From DASCOT01 sp965197275 (lineage in GTDB: Bacteria; Acidobacteriota; UBA890; WLXD01), in contig CBDAMQ010000029.1 in NCBI GenBank assembly GCA_965197275.1, forward strand, positions 124,001 through 188,000: 64,000 nucleotides of DNA, in the 5' to 3' direction. Below the pieces are notes generated by a model. That model saw only the letters and a program-made list of their open reading frames with translations, had not been told where the DNA came from and did no database searches. Below, piece after piece: positions 9,185-17,609 of the stretch; within the stretch, counting starts at the first letter, position 1, and every line of letters starts with the position of its first letter. A program made the position numbers and the translations under genes.

Positions 9185-9835
9185 ATGCAAAAATCGACCC
9201 TGCGCGAGTACCTGGAATCGATCCTGATCGCTGCGATCCTGGCGCTATTCATCCGCACGTTCGTGTTTCAGGCCTTCAAGATCCCGACCGGGTCGATGGA
9301 GCCGAACCTCCTCGTCGGCGACCACATCGTGGTCAACAAATTCGTTTACGGTCCTGGGAGTGGCGCATCCTTCATCTTGCCGACGACCGAGATCGAGCGC
9401 GGCAGCGTCATTGTCTTTCGCGCTCCCCAGGAACCTGACAAGGATTTCATAAAGCGGGTCGTTGGCGTCGGCGGTGACAAGGTCGAAGTTCGCGACGGTG
9501 TCGTACTGGTAAACGACGAGATCGTCGACGAGCCGTTCGCGCACCATACGTCGACCTTCGGCAGTCATCGGGACTACGGCCCCGTCCAGGTTCCGGAGGG
9601 CGAGTATTTCTGCATGGGCGACAATCGCGAAAATAGCCGCGACTCGCGCTATTGGGGCACGGTGCCACGCCGCCTGGTCAAAGGGCGCGCGGTGATGGTG
9701 TACTGGTCTTTCGATGCGCCGTCGCGTGCCTACTTCGCCACCGGTTTTGGCGACCGACTTGTGCAGCTTGGCAAGCTGTTGCCGAGCTTCTTTACGAGAA
9801 CCCGTTGGGAGCGGACGTTCCAGATGATCCGCTAG
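9185..9835 (+). CDS. lepB: Signal peptidase I
   Basis: A 216-residue S26 peptidase. One N-terminal transmembrane helix (ILIAAILALFIRTFVF) is followed by the nucleophile Ser37 in PTGSMEPNL and the general-base Lys90 in DFIKRVVG; GDNRENSRDSR marks the conserved C-terminal box. It removes signal peptides on the periplasmic face of the inner membrane. The ATG at 9185 was chosen because it precedes the transmembrane helix; the longer open frame upstream overlaps tsaD. The window encodes many exported proteins that would be its substrates. Confidence 0.95.
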   Translation: MQKSTLREYLESILIAAILALFIRTFVFQAFKIPTGSMEPNLLVGDHIVVNKFVYGPGSGASFILPTTEIERGSVIVFRAPQEPDKDFIKRVVGVGGDKVEVRDGVVLVNDEIVDEPFAHHTSTFGSHRDYGPVQVPEGEYFCMGDNRENSRDSRYWGTVPRRLVKGRAVMVYWSFDAPSRAYFATGFGDRLVQLGKLLPSFFTRTRWERTFQMIR

Positions 9836-9887
9836 CGCCGGTGAAGGCCGGTTGCCGGTCGATTGGCGCACCAGAGTGGAGGCGCAC

Positions 9888-10307
9888 ATGCGAGGAGCCA
9901 GTCGCGAGTTAGAGCGAGGAGCCTTGGGTGGGCCGCGCTGGATCAGCGAAGCGGGTCGCGGTGGGCTAGGCGCGCTGCTGGGTCTCGCCGTGGTAGTTGT
10001 AGCGATCTACGCCGGCATGAAGTTCGTTCCGGTGCGTGCCTCCGGGTTTCAGCTCGACGACACGGTACGCGAACAGATCGTTTACGGTGGCGCGCGCCGG
10101 CGCCAGGTCGCCGACGATGAGATCCTACGCAACATCATCGAACGCGCCGAAGATCTCGGGCTCCCGGTGACACGCCGCAGTATCTCCATCGTGCGGCGCC
10201 GCGGTTCGATTCGAATCCGGGTTGTTTACGCCGTGCCGATCGATTTGCCGTTCGACTACACCTACTCGTGGCGGTTCGAGATCGACCACGAGGGCCCGTC
10301 TCTGTAG
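9888..10307 (+). CDS. DUF4845-like single-pass membrane protein
   Basis: A 139-residue protein with one transmembrane helix near 25-47 (GLGALLGLAVVVVAIYAGMKF) and a small C-terminal periplasmic domain ending in a beta-rich segment (RIRVVYAVPIDLPFDYTYSW). The ATG at 9888 is preceded by TGGAGG with good spacing; a GTG/ATG further upstream lacks this. DUF4845 proteins commonly sit directly after lepB in other phyla, and this gene does too, so context and topology support the assignment. Function is unknown. Confidence 0.75.
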   Translation: MRGASRELERGALGGPRWISEAGRGGLGALLGLAVVVVAIYAGMKFVPVRASGFQLDDTVREQIVYGGARRRQVADDEILRNIIERAEDLGLPVTRRSISIVRRRGSIRIRVVYAVPIDLPFDYTYSWRFEIDHEGPSL

Positions 10308-10321
10308 ATCGTCGAGCTGGC

Positions 10322-10615
10322 TCAGAGACTGCGCGCCAGATCGACCAGCGACGTCACGAGGAAGCCTCGCAAGAAGACGATGATCAGCAGCAGAATCATC
10401 GGTGAGAAATCGACGCCGCCGTACATCCCCAAACGTTGTCGCAGGGGCCGGAGCACCGGCTCCGTCGCCTGGTAGAGAAACTGCACGATCGGGTTGTAGG
10501 GGTCGGCGTTGACCCAGGAAATGATGACCCGGCCGAAAACGAGCAGCATGTAAAAGCCGAGCACCATGTCGAGAATGGTGGCGGAAGCGCTTACAAGATT
10601 GCGGATGAGGAACAT
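10322..10615 (-). CDS. YggT family membrane protein
   Basis: A 97-residue protein with two hydrophobic blocks flanking the family signature (SWVNADPYNPIVQFLYQATEPVLRP in shortened form: SWVN...PYNPIV...EPVLRPLR). YggT/Ycf19-like proteins are small inner-membrane proteins often linked to cell division or membrane protein assembly. It directly follows the yggS-like gene on the same strand (13 bp gap), the conserved yggS-yggT pairing. It converges with the lepB operon. Confidence 0.88.
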   Translation of the reverse strand: MFLIRNLVSASATILDMVLGFYMLLVFGRVIISWVNADPYNPIVQFLYQATEPVLRPLRQRLGMYGGVDFSPMILLLIIVFLRGFLVTSLVDLARSL

Positions 10616-10627
10616 CGCTCTCCCGAT

Positions 10628-11311
10628 TCAGCTGCGAGGGCCGAAGATGGCGGTGCCGACGCGAACAATGGTAGCGCCTTCCTCGATCGCAACCTCGAAG
10701 TCGTTCGTCATACCCATCGAGAGTCCCAGCGATGGCAACTCTGTCTCGGAGACGATCTGATCGCGGAGCTCGCGTAGGCGTCGGAAGTAGGGCCGCGCCG
10801 ACTCCGGCGTCGGGCCGAGTGGCGGCAGCGTCATCAGGCCGACGAGGCGGAGAGTGCCGGTGGCGTGGATCTGATGACAAAGATCGGCGGCTTGCAGGTC
10901 GATCGCCGGACCCGACTGTTCTGTACGTGCGAAATCGACCTGTACGTAGGTGTCGATTCGCCGCCCGAGGTTGGACGCGGCGGCGTCGAGCCGTTCGACG
11001 AGGGCGGCGCGGTCAACAGAGTGGATCACATCGAACAGCGCTGCCGCGAGCCTGGCCTTGTTGGTCTGTAGCTTGCCGATCAGGTGCCAGCGGACGCGCC
11101 CCTGCACCTGAGCGATTTTGCCCTCCGCCTCCTGCACCCGGCTCTCGCCGAGGCTCGTCAAACCCGCGCCGGCGGCTTCCAGCAGCTGCGACACTGGCCG
11201 TGTCTTGCTGACCCCCAACAGTTCGACGTCGGCCGCGGCGCGACCGACTCTCGACGCCGCCGAGTGAACTCTCTCTCTGACCGAGATGACGTTGCCCTCG
11301 ATGTCCTGCAT
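10628..11311 (-). CDS. YggS family pyridoxal-phosphate homeostasis protein
   Basis: A 227-residue fold-type III PLP-binding protein without known catalysis. LLGVSKTRPV carries the PLP lysine (Lys36), and later segments RWHLIGKLQTNKA and LSMGMTNDFEVAIEEG are family hallmarks. It buffers PLP and amino-acid pools in the cytosol. I chose the ATG at 11311 because MQDIEGNV aligns with the usual N-terminus; ATG 11365 gives 18 more residues and has a GAGGGG site, so it cannot be excluded. The gene is divergent from the ECF sigma factor. Confidence 0.9.
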   Translation of the reverse strand: MQDIEGNVISVRERVHSAASRVGRAAADVELLGVSKTRPVSQLLEAAGAGLTSLGESRVQEAEGKIAQVQGRVRWHLIGKLQTNKARLAAALFDVIHSVDRAALVERLDAAASNLGRRIDTYVQVDFARTEQSGPAIDLQAADLCHQIHATGTLRLVGLMTLPPLGPTPESARPYFRRLRELRDQIVSETELPSLGLSMGMTNDFEVAIEEGATIVRVGTAIFGPRS

Positions 11312-11406
11312 GGGGCCGGATGGTAGCATCGCACCGCCCCGCACGCCGTTGCCGTTCACACGCATACGGGCCCCTCGTGACAGGCAGTTTCCGTAAGAGC
11401 GAAAGC

Positions 11407-11432
11407 GAAACTTTTCCGCTCGTCTGACCGTA
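11407..11432 (+). promoter_or_regulatory. Candidate ECF-sigma promoter of the sigma/anti-sigma operon
   Basis: GAAAC at 11407-11411 and CGTA at 11429-11432 are separated by 17 bp, close to the GAAAC-N16-CGTA pattern known for some ECF sigma factors such as the Bacillus sigma-W group. It lies 24 bp upstream of the sigma-factor ATG, so autoregulation is likely by inference. Confidence 0.45.
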
Positions 11433-11455
11433 ACTTAGGACGAATTCGGAATCGT

Positions 11456-12046
11456 ATGAGCGCAACCGACCAAGAGATCGTCGAAGCGGTTCTGGCAGGC
11501 GAGCAACATCGCTTCGCCGAGCTGGTCGGTCGCTATCAGGGGCCGATCGTGAACTATGTGTATCGGATGCTGGGAAACTACGACGACGCGGTCGACTTGT
11601 CGCAAGACGTCTTCCTCAAGTCGTATTCGGCTTTGCATAGCTATCGACCGCAGTATCCGTTTACCGCCTGGCTCTTCCGTATCGCCCGCAATGCGGCGAT
11701 CGATGAGATTCGACGCCGGCGTCTGACGCTGGTGCCCCTCGACGCTCCGGTAGAGACGGAAGAGGGCACGATGGGGCGTGAGGTCGCAGCGGACGAAGCC
11801 GGGCCGGAGCAGGTCTTCCTGGACGATGAGTTTCGCGACCACCTGGAGGACGCCATCGCCCAGCTACCGGAGAAGTACCGCGAGCCGTTAGTGTTGCGGC
11901 ACGCCGCCGATATGTCTTATGACGAGATTGCCGAAGCTCTAGAATTACCACTGGGAACGGTCAAGACTCGTATCTTCCGCGCCCGCGAGGCGCTACGCAC
12001 CGGTCTTGGCGATGTACTCGAGTCGTCGTCCCTGGCAGGGGCATGA
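11456..12046 (+). CDS. ECF-type RNA polymerase sigma factor
   Basis: A 196-residue sigma-70 family protein with only regions 2 and 4. Region 2 is seen in YRMLGNYDDAVDLSQDVFLK and the WLFRIARNAAIDEIRR segment; region 4 in the C-terminal helix-turn-helix with LPLGTVKTRIFRARE. ECF factors redirect RNA polymerase to envelope-stress or similar regulons. The next gene, 1 bp after its stop, encodes a zinc-finger anti-sigma factor, which identifies its partner. A candidate ECF promoter lies just upstream. Confidence 0.93.
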   Translation: MSATDQEIVEAVLAGEQHRFAELVGRYQGPIVNYVYRMLGNYDDAVDLSQDVFLKSYSALHSYRPQYPFTAWLFRIARNAAIDEIRRRRLTLVPLDAPVETEEGTMGREVAADEAGPEQVFLDDEFRDHLEDAIAQLPEKYREPLVLRHAADMSYDEIAEALELPLGTVKTRIFRAREALRTGLGDVLESSSLAGA

Positions 12047-12047
12047 G

Positions 12048-12677
12048 ATGAGCGCACACGAGCCCAACCTGGACATGCTTTCGGCGTATGTCGACGGTGT
12101 GCTCTCTCCGGATGCGCATCGGTCGATGGAGCAGCACCTGGCGCGTTGTCAGGTCTGTGCCGACGCGGAGCGCCGTGAGCAGGGTTTTCTCGTACAGCTC
12201 GATCGTCTTTCCGAAGTAGCGCCGCCACCGGACTTCGTCAACGCGGTGATGGGTCGAATCGCCCAATATCCTGCTCATCGACCTGGAGCCGCCATTCCTT
12301 GGCGCGAAGCGATGCGGTGGAGCGTGGCGGCCAGCGTCACGCTGCTAGCGCTCTTTACGGGGGCAGTTGCCTGGTTGATTGGCAGCGGTGCACTCGATGG
12401 CGTGCAGACCGGGACCGTGGTGGCCGCGGGGGTTGGTGGAATTGCCGATGTTGCTGCATCCGGCGTTTCCACCACACGAGCCGTGCTTGCCCAAGGCCGG
12501 GTGATACTCGAAGAGGCCGGGCAGATCATGTGGCGAATCTCCAGCCTGGCGATGAGCAGCGGTTGGCTGGTACAGGCGATGTTGCTGCTGCTGACCGTTT
12601 CGCTCAACTATGCATTTACCCGCTTGGTCCTGAACTACCAACGGCGGCATCGAAACGAGGCTAGGGGGACGACATGA
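12048..12677 (+). CDS. Zinc-finger anti-sigma factor, membrane-anchored
   Basis: A 209-residue protein. The N-terminal zf-HC2 (ZAS) motif is H30-x3-C34-x2-C37 in EQHLARCQVC; a transmembrane segment follows near 92-112 (SVTLLALFTGAVAWLIG) and a second hydrophobic segment stands near the C-terminus (QAMLLLLTVSLNYAF). Such proteins hold the cognate ECF factor at the inner membrane until a signal releases it. The ATG at 12048 was chosen because it starts one base after the sigma stop; its own stop overlaps the next ATG by 4 bp, so the three genes are translationally coupled. Confidence 0.88.
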   Translation: MSAHEPNLDMLSAYVDGVLSPDAHRSMEQHLARCQVCADAERREQGFLVQLDRLSEVAPPPDFVNAVMGRIAQYPAHRPGAAIPWREAMRWSVAASVTLLALFTGAVAWLIGSGALDGVQTGTVVAAGVGGIADVAASGVSTTRAVLAQGRVILEEAGQIMWRISSLAMSSGWLVQAMLLLLTVSLNYAFTRLVLNYQRRHRNEARGTT

Positions 12678-13672
12678 AGGTCACCGTCAATGGCCGCAAG
12701 AGAGGTAGCGTGCGCGGGTGGTCTGCGCTGGGGGTAGCGGTGATTCTCGGCGGGACGCTAGCCGGATGCGTCACCGTGCGCTCCGGCGATGGCGGCTTCC
12801 TCGTCGGCGGTCGGATCGACATCGAGGAAGGCGATGTAGCGCGCGACGAGATCGTCATGATGGGTGGCGCCGTGACGATCGACGGTGAGGCGCGCCGCGA
12901 CGTGGTTGTCCTCGGCGGTGAGTTGACCATCAACGGCACCGCGCGCGACGTAGTGAGTGTGGCGGGCTCGATGCGGCTCGGGCCCGACGCCCACGTCCGC
13001 GGCGACGTGGTCAGCGTCGGCGGATCTCTGAGCCGATCCCCCGGTGCCGAGATCGACGGCGAAGTGGTGAACGTGGGTATCAGCGGACTCGATTCGGCGC
13101 CGTGGCTCTCCGGCTGGGGTGGGTGGTCGATGGGACGCTGGTGGGGTCTGACGCCTTTCCACGTCGCGGCGCGCACGACCCAGTTCATGTACTGGATGCT
13201 GTTGGCCGTACTTACCGTCGCGCTGGTAGGTGATCGGATCTCATCGGCATCGCGCTCGATCGAACACGAGCCGATCCGTCTCGGTGCCATCGGTCTGGTC
13301 GGGTTCTTCGCGCTCACGTTGTTGACCGGGCTGTTCTTCGTGCTGTCGTTCCTGCTTATCGGCATTCCGTTCCTGATAGCGGCGTTACTGGGGTGGTGGC
13401 TGGCCTACATTTTCGGGATGGTGGCGGTGTTCCAGTTGCTGGGACAGAAGCTGTTGGTGGCGCTGGGCAAGACCGACTCGGCGCAGCTAGGCTTGGTGCT
13501 GGCTGGTGGGGCGACCTTGGGGGTACTGCACTACTTCCCCGTTGTTGGTTCGCTGATCTGGACGATCGCAGCGTTCCTGGGGCTCGGAGCGGTGTTCGCT
13601 ACCCGTTTCGGCACCAACCGCCCCTGGATGGGGTCCGAGGCAGTCCCGGCGACTACGGAACCAGGAGCCTAG
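12674..13672 (+). CDS. Lipobox-bearing polymer-forming (bactofilin-like) membrane protein
   Basis: A 332-residue protein. A signal segment ends in a lipobox LAGC (Cys32). Residues about 45-135 form a short right-handed beta-helix pattern with repeated GG or GS turns (VMMGGAVTIDGEA, VVLGGELTINGTA, VSVAGSMRLGPDA), as in bactofilins and polymer-forming proteins. The C-terminal half has about four transmembrane segments. A beta-helix domain tied to the membrane at both ends fits an envelope sensor or scaffold. It is the third gene of the sigma/anti-sigma operon and so is likely either regulated by that sigma factor or part of its signal path. Confidence 0.7.
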   Translation: MKVTVNGRKRGSVRGWSALGVAVILGGTLAGCVTVRSGDGGFLVGGRIDIEEGDVARDEIVMMGGAVTIDGEARRDVVVLGGELTINGTARDVVSVAGSMRLGPDAHVRGDVVSVGGSLSRSPGAEIDGEVVNVGISGLDSAPWLSGWGGWSMGRWWGLTPFHVAARTTQFMYWMLLAVLTVALVGDRISSASRSIEHEPIRLGAIGLVGFFALTLLTGLFFVLSFLLIGIPFLIAALLGWWLAYIFGMVAVFQLLGQKLLVALGKTDSAQLGLVLAGGATLGVLHYFPVVGSLIWTIAAFLGLGAVFATRFGTNRPWMGSEAVPATTEPGA

Positions 13673-13689
13673 AAGGCCCGCCAGGCGCT

Positions 13690-15435
13690 TCAATCCCCGC
13701 GCGCGTCAGCCTTTCGCGTCGGGCGCACCGGCTGCACCCGGATACTGCGATGCCCCTGGAGAAGAACTTCCCCTGGAGCGCCGCCCTTGGGCCGACGAAC
13801 GCTCTGAACGCGAGTCCAGTGGACCTCGACGGTGGCGGCGGATCGCGCGCGGCTGAACCAGGCTGCGACGCCCGCGGCGCGCTCGAGGGCCTTTGCGGGT
13901 GGTTGCTCGAGCCGCTGAGGGTTACGCAGCACGACGTGTGAGCCCGGCCCCTCGGCATGTAGCCACCAGTCGTCGCGGGCCGCGACCTCGTGCGTAAGCC
14001 GGTCGTTGGCACCGGCGTTGCGACCTACCAGAATCACGTCGCCTTCGGCGGTCCGGAGCTTGAGGATTCCGGCACTGGCAGAGTGGGGTGTCTTAGCACG
14101 CACGTCCTCCGACTTGGCGCCCGAGATCGCGCCCGCCTCGGGCTCGGACGGACGGTCAATGTGCGCTCCGGGAACCAGTCGGGCCAGGCGGTCGAGTGCC
14201 GCGTCACACTCGCTCGGCGAGCTCATTGTTCGAGTCTGCGCCGCAAGCTGGTCGAGCGCCGCGAGTTGCTGTCGCAGTTGTGACAGTCTTCTCGCGTCGT
14301 GCTCGTGCTTGCGATCGATACGCTTCGCACGCCGGTAGCGTTGCTGCGCGTTGGTAACCAGGTCGAGCTCGGGATCGACGGAGATCGATACGAGACCTCC
14401 GTCCGCATAGTCGTCCGGGACGCGCACGCGGTCGCCGACGATCTGTGCCTCCGGGTGGGCCAGAAGCAAGTCGCCCTCGCGACGCAGAGCGGTGGACGCA
14501 TTCTCGCTCGGAAACTCCGCCTGCAGGCGTCCGACGGCGCGCGCGAGGCGCCGAGACCGGGTCCGCATCGGTTGATCCACGGCTCGTCGAACCCGGTCGA
14601 GCAGGCGCAGCCGAGCGCGGAGTGTGTAGTACTCGGCGGCGGCGTCGCTGAGCGTCGGGAAGCGCTCCACACACCGCTTCAGGCTCGTTGAGGCAAGCTC
14701 GTATGGGGCGAGTACTAGCGCGTCTGCTGGTGGGAGCGTCCGAAGCTGCGCCAACGGCGCGTCACTGTAGAGATATCCGCCGACCGTCGGGTCGTCGGCG
14801 CTGGAAAATCCCAGACGCGCGGCCTCGAGCAAGCTGGCGCCGTCGGAGTGGCGCGCGACGATCTCCCTGGCCAGCAGCGGCGTCATTCCCTCGACCTCAT
14901 GGATCAGTGCTCGATGGAGCTCCGACGGGGGCAGTCGCGCAAGGCGATGCTGGTCGAGTTCGGCGAGCGAAGTTCGAGGCGGTCGGGCCCGCGGTGGCCG
15001 GTATTGTTCGCCGGGATCCGGTCTGCCGCGGCGAGGGGTCCAGACGGCGATGACGCGGTCGTCGGGGCCGACCACGAACGCTGACGCCCGGCGTGGGATG
15101 AGCTCCATGATGAGCCGCGACCCGTCACCGTCCCACAAGAGCTCGACGACCCGGTCTTCGCCGATCAACCGTAGATCGTGGATGCGACGGCCACGGGCAC
15201 GCTTCCGCAGCGCCATTGCGAAGCCCGGTGGCCGCTGCGGGGCGGATTGCTTGCCGGGATGCAGGTAAAGGTGGGGCTCGTCGGGCTCTGATGAGAACCA
15301 CGGCCTGGGCGAGCCCGGCCGACTCAGCGTCAGGGCAAGGTCCTGTCTCGGCAGAGCGTAGATCTGATCGATTCGTGTGCCGCGGAGCGTCGGCGCAAGC
15401 TCCGCCGCTAACCGGCGTAAAACGACGAGATCCAT
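13690..15435 (-). CDS. NFACT family protein (RqcH/FbpA-like)
   Basis: A 581-residue protein with the three-part NFACT layout: NFACT-N from the start (MDLVVLRRLAAEL, LYLHPG, RIHDLRLIGEDRVVEL), a helical coiled-coil middle (about 280-430, RYRRAKRIDRKHEHDARRLSQL in part), and the C-terminal NFACT-R domain with DDWWLHAEGPGSHVVLR. Bacterial homologues bind stalled 60S/50S-tRNA complexes and add alanine tails to nascent chains; the older name fibronectin-binding protein is common. Cytosolic. It converges with the sigma operon. Confidence 0.88.
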   Translation of the reverse strand: MDLVVLRRLAAELAPTLRGTRIDQIYALPRQDLALTLSRPGSPRPWFSSEPDEPHLYLHPGKQSAPQRPPGFAMALRKRARGRRIHDLRLIGEDRVVELLWDGDGSRLIMELIPRRASAFVVGPDDRVIAVWTPRRGRPDPGEQYRPPRARPPRTSLAELDQHRLARLPPSELHRALIHEVEGMTPLLAREIVARHSDGASLLEAARLGFSSADDPTVGGYLYSDAPLAQLRTLPPADALVLAPYELASTSLKRCVERFPTLSDAAAEYYTLRARLRLLDRVRRAVDQPMRTRSRRLARAVGRLQAEFPSENASTALRREGDLLLAHPEAQIVGDRVRVPDDYADGGLVSISVDPELDLVTNAQQRYRRAKRIDRKHEHDARRLSQLRQQLAALDQLAAQTRTMSSPSECDAALDRLARLVPGAHIDRPSEPEAGAISGAKSEDVRAKTPHSASAGILKLRTAEGDVILVGRNAGANDRLTHEVAARDDWWLHAEGPGSHVVLRNPQRLEQPPAKALERAAGVAAWFSRARSAATVEVHWTRVQSVRRPKGGAPGEVLLQGHRSIRVQPVRPTRKADARGD

Positions 15436-15454
15436 CGGCGCCTAGCGCCCGGGA

Positions 15455-16096
15455 TCAGAAGAACTCCGCGCGCAGCTCGGCGGTGACGCGCTGCACCTTG
15501 CGAGCGTACGTGCGCGGAACGTGACCCTGCTCCGTCATCAGATAGTGGAGTCGATTCGGGCCAACGTTGTAGGCCGCCAGCGCGGCGTTCAGGTCATCGA
15601 ATCGATGGATCAGCTTCTGCAGGTAGAAGCTGCCGAGCAGTATGTTCATCTCCGGGTCGGTCAGTAGCCGTCGTCCCCTCCATTCAAGCTCTAGCTCCGA
15701 GGCCAGCTGGTCAGCGGTGGCTGGCATCAATTGCATCAGTCCGACGGCGCCAACCGCAGATTCGGCGTCCGGGTCGAAGCTACTTTCTGTGAAGATGACC
15801 GCGAGAATCAGCTCGGGAGACAGCCTGTAGCGGTGTGCCACCTCGATAATCGTTGCGGCTACATCCTGTCGCGCCTCGGGGCTCACCCGTAGGCGGTGTC
15901 TTTCCAGCACCTTCAGCACAGCTAGCTCGACCGACGACGCCTCGTTCTCGGCCTCTAGGCGAGCGATCGTTGCGCCATAGCGTCCGGATTCATCGCGCAA
16001 GCTCGTGAGCTCGCCGCTCTGCTGGCTGAACGCTTGCAGCAGCAGCAGGTTCGCCGCCAAGGAGGCGATCGCGACCCACCGTACTTTGCTCGACAT
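15455..16096 (-). CDS. Lytic transglycosylase, SLT domain
   Basis: A 213-residue exported protein. An N-terminal hydrophobic anchor or signal (VAIASLAANLLLLQAF) is followed by a short coiled coil (about 27-65) and an SLT/GH23 domain with catalytic Glu104 in AVIFTESSFD, then GLMQLMP and AAYNVGPNRL. It cleaves peptidoglycan glycan strands with formation of 1,6-anhydromuramic acid. I chose ATG 16096 because GGAG and AGGA precede it; ATG 16111 is five residues earlier. Confidence 0.9.
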   Translation of the reverse strand: MSSKVRWVAIASLAANLLLLQAFSQQSGELTSLRDESGRYGATIARLEAENEASSVELAVLKVLERHRLRVSPEARQDVAATIIEVAHRYRLSPELILAVIFTESSFDPDAESAVGAVGLMQLMPATADQLASELELEWRGRRLLTDPEMNILLGSFYLQKLIHRFDDLNAALAAYNVGPNRLHYLMTEQGHVPRTYARKVQRVTAELRAEFF

Positions 16097-16587
16097 CGTC
16101 CTAGACTCCATTGTCCGCGTGCAGCGCCGGTGCGCGAGCTGGCGCACACCTTCCACCCGGATCTATGGCGGGTGAGCTACTTTGCGAAGATCCCCCCGAT
16201 AGCTCCGATGTAACTCCGACCCAGGGTGGGGGACCAGTTGAGTGTGGGGGTCGGAAGGAGTACCCGGCGTCAGCCCCGTGAGCCGGGAATCAATTGCATC
16301 AAGTTCGAGTCTAGAGGACCGCAACGGTCAGTCAAGGCCAAAAATCTACATCGGTGATTATCGCCTGCGTTTTGAGATGCAAACCTATCTAATGATGACT
16401 ATTAATCATCCACAAACTCTTTTGATGATCGCGAATCAGCGCCGCCGGGAGGGTGCTGGGGGCAGCTGCGTGTGGTGCATCCCGACCTCGAATCCGAGAG
16501 TTTGACAGGCCACCGGGTCGCTCCGATAATCCGCCTGGGCACCCTCACAAACGTTTTGCTCCGCCGATCTCTCCAAGGAGGCACCTC
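16097..16587. other. 491-bp intergenic region between lytic transglycosylase and gap
   Basis: No convincing coding frame. It holds two small inverted repeats, TCCGACCC at 16215-16222 with GGGTCGGA at 16248-16255, and CCCGGC at 16263-16268 with GCCGGG at 16282-16287. An AT-rich stretch at about 16340-16435 contrasts with the GC-rich surroundings and contains GATGA/TCATC arms (16394-16410). The gap promoter is at the right end. The left part should contain the divergent promoter of the lytic transglycosylase. Confidence 0.6.
16502..16530 (+). promoter_or_regulatory. Sigma-70 promoter of the gap operon
   Basis: TTGACA at 16502-16507 and GATAAT at 16525-16530 with exactly 17 bp between them, a near-consensus housekeeping promoter. 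The expected transcript start is near 16537, giving a leader of about 50 nt before the gap ATG, which has AAGGAGG upstream. Confidence 0.8.
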
Positions 16588-17598
16588 ATGCCTGTCAGAG
16601 TCGCGATCAATGGTTTCGGGCGCATCGGCCGTAATGTGCTGCGGGCCGCCAAGCGCGACCGCTCCGACATCGATTTCGTCGCGATCAACGATCTGACCGA
16701 CGCCGGCACGCTGGCCCACTTGCTGCAGTACGACTCCGTGCACGGACGCTATGGTGGCACCGTAGAGGCCGAGGAGGGCGCGCTGCGGATCGACGGAGAT
16801 GCCATCCAGGTGCTGTCAGAGCGCGACCCGGCAGCGCTCCCCTGGGGCGACATCGGTGCCGATGTGGTGGTGGAATCGACCGGTTTCTTTCGCAGTCGCG
16901 AGCTCGCCGGCAAGCACTTGGAAGCCGGAGCCAAGAAGGTCATCATCTCGGCGCCAGCCGCCGGCGACCCCGACTTCACCGTTTGCCTGGGAGTGAACGA
17001 GGACGAGTACGACGCTAGCGCGCATCACATCATCTCCAACGCTTCGTGCACGACGAACTGCCTGGCCCCGGTTGCCAAGGTGCTGCATGAGTCGCTGACC
17101 ATTCAGAAGGGTTGGATGACCACAGTCCACGCCTATACCAACGGACAGCGCATCCTCGACCTGCCGCACAAGGACCTGCGTCGCGCGCGTGCCGCGGCGA
17201 TCTCGATGATTCCGACCACCACCGGAGCCGCCAAGGCTGTCGGACTGGTATTGCCGGCACTCGCGGGAAAGCTGGATGGATTCGCGATCCGCGTACCCAC
17301 GCCGGATGTGTCGGTCATCGACCTGGTGGCCCATGTGGAACGAGACACCGATGCGGAGGAGGTCAACGGGTTCCTGCGAGCCGCTGCCGATGGTCCGATG
17401 ACTGGTGTGCTGGCGGTGACCGACGAGCCCCTTGTATCGGTTGACTACGTCGGCAATCCGATGTCCTCGACTGTTGACGCTCCGTTCACACGCGTTATCG
17501 AGAACAACCTGGTTCAGGTGGTCTCGTGGTACGACAACGAGGCCGGATACTCGACCCGGGTCAAGGATCTGGCCGAGTTCGTCGGCGCGCGGCTGTAG
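16588..17598 (+). CDS. gap: Glyceraldehyde-3-phosphate dehydrogenase, type I
   Basis: A 336-residue enzyme of typical length. NAD-binding NGFGRIGR is at 8-15, the nucleophile is Cys154 in NASCTTNCLAPV, and WYDNEAGYS is at the C-terminus. It oxidises glyceraldehyde-3-phosphate to 1,3-bisphosphoglycerate. An AAGGAGG ribosome-binding site fixes the start at 16588. It leads a glycolytic operon with pgk and tpiA and is driven by a strong promoter. Confidence 0.97.
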   Translation: MPVRVAINGFGRIGRNVLRAAKRDRSDIDFVAINDLTDAGTLAHLLQYDSVHGRYGGTVEAEEGALRIDGDAIQVLSERDPAALPWGDIGADVVVESTGFFRSRELAGKHLEAGAKKVIISAPAAGDPDFTVCLGVNEDEYDASAHHIISNASCTTNCLAPVAKVLHESLTIQKGWMTTVHAYTNGQRILDLPHKDLRRARAAAISMIPTTTGAAKAVGLVLPALAGKLDGFAIRVPTPDVSVIDLVAHVERDTDAEEVNGFLRAAADGPMTGVLAVTDEPLVSVDYVGNPMSSTVDAPFTRVIENNLVQVVSWYDNEAGYSTRVKDLAEFVGARL

Positions 17599-17609
17599 AA
17601 CGGCGCCCG

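Noticed and set aside
10200..10230. T-loop-like GGTTCGATTCGAATCC
   Set aside because: It lies inside the DUF4845-like coding frame and has no acceptor or anticodon stem around it.
16141..16340. Possible cyclic-di-AMP (ydaO) riboswitch upstream of the lytic transglycosylase
   Set aside because: Such riboswitches often precede murein hydrolases and there is an AGCTCACCC segment, but the other conserved ydaO segments are absent on both strands.
16242..16505. 87-codon ORF in the region upstream of gap
   Set aside because: Composition is unlike a protein, it crosses the AT-rich segment and ends at the -35 box of the gap promoter.
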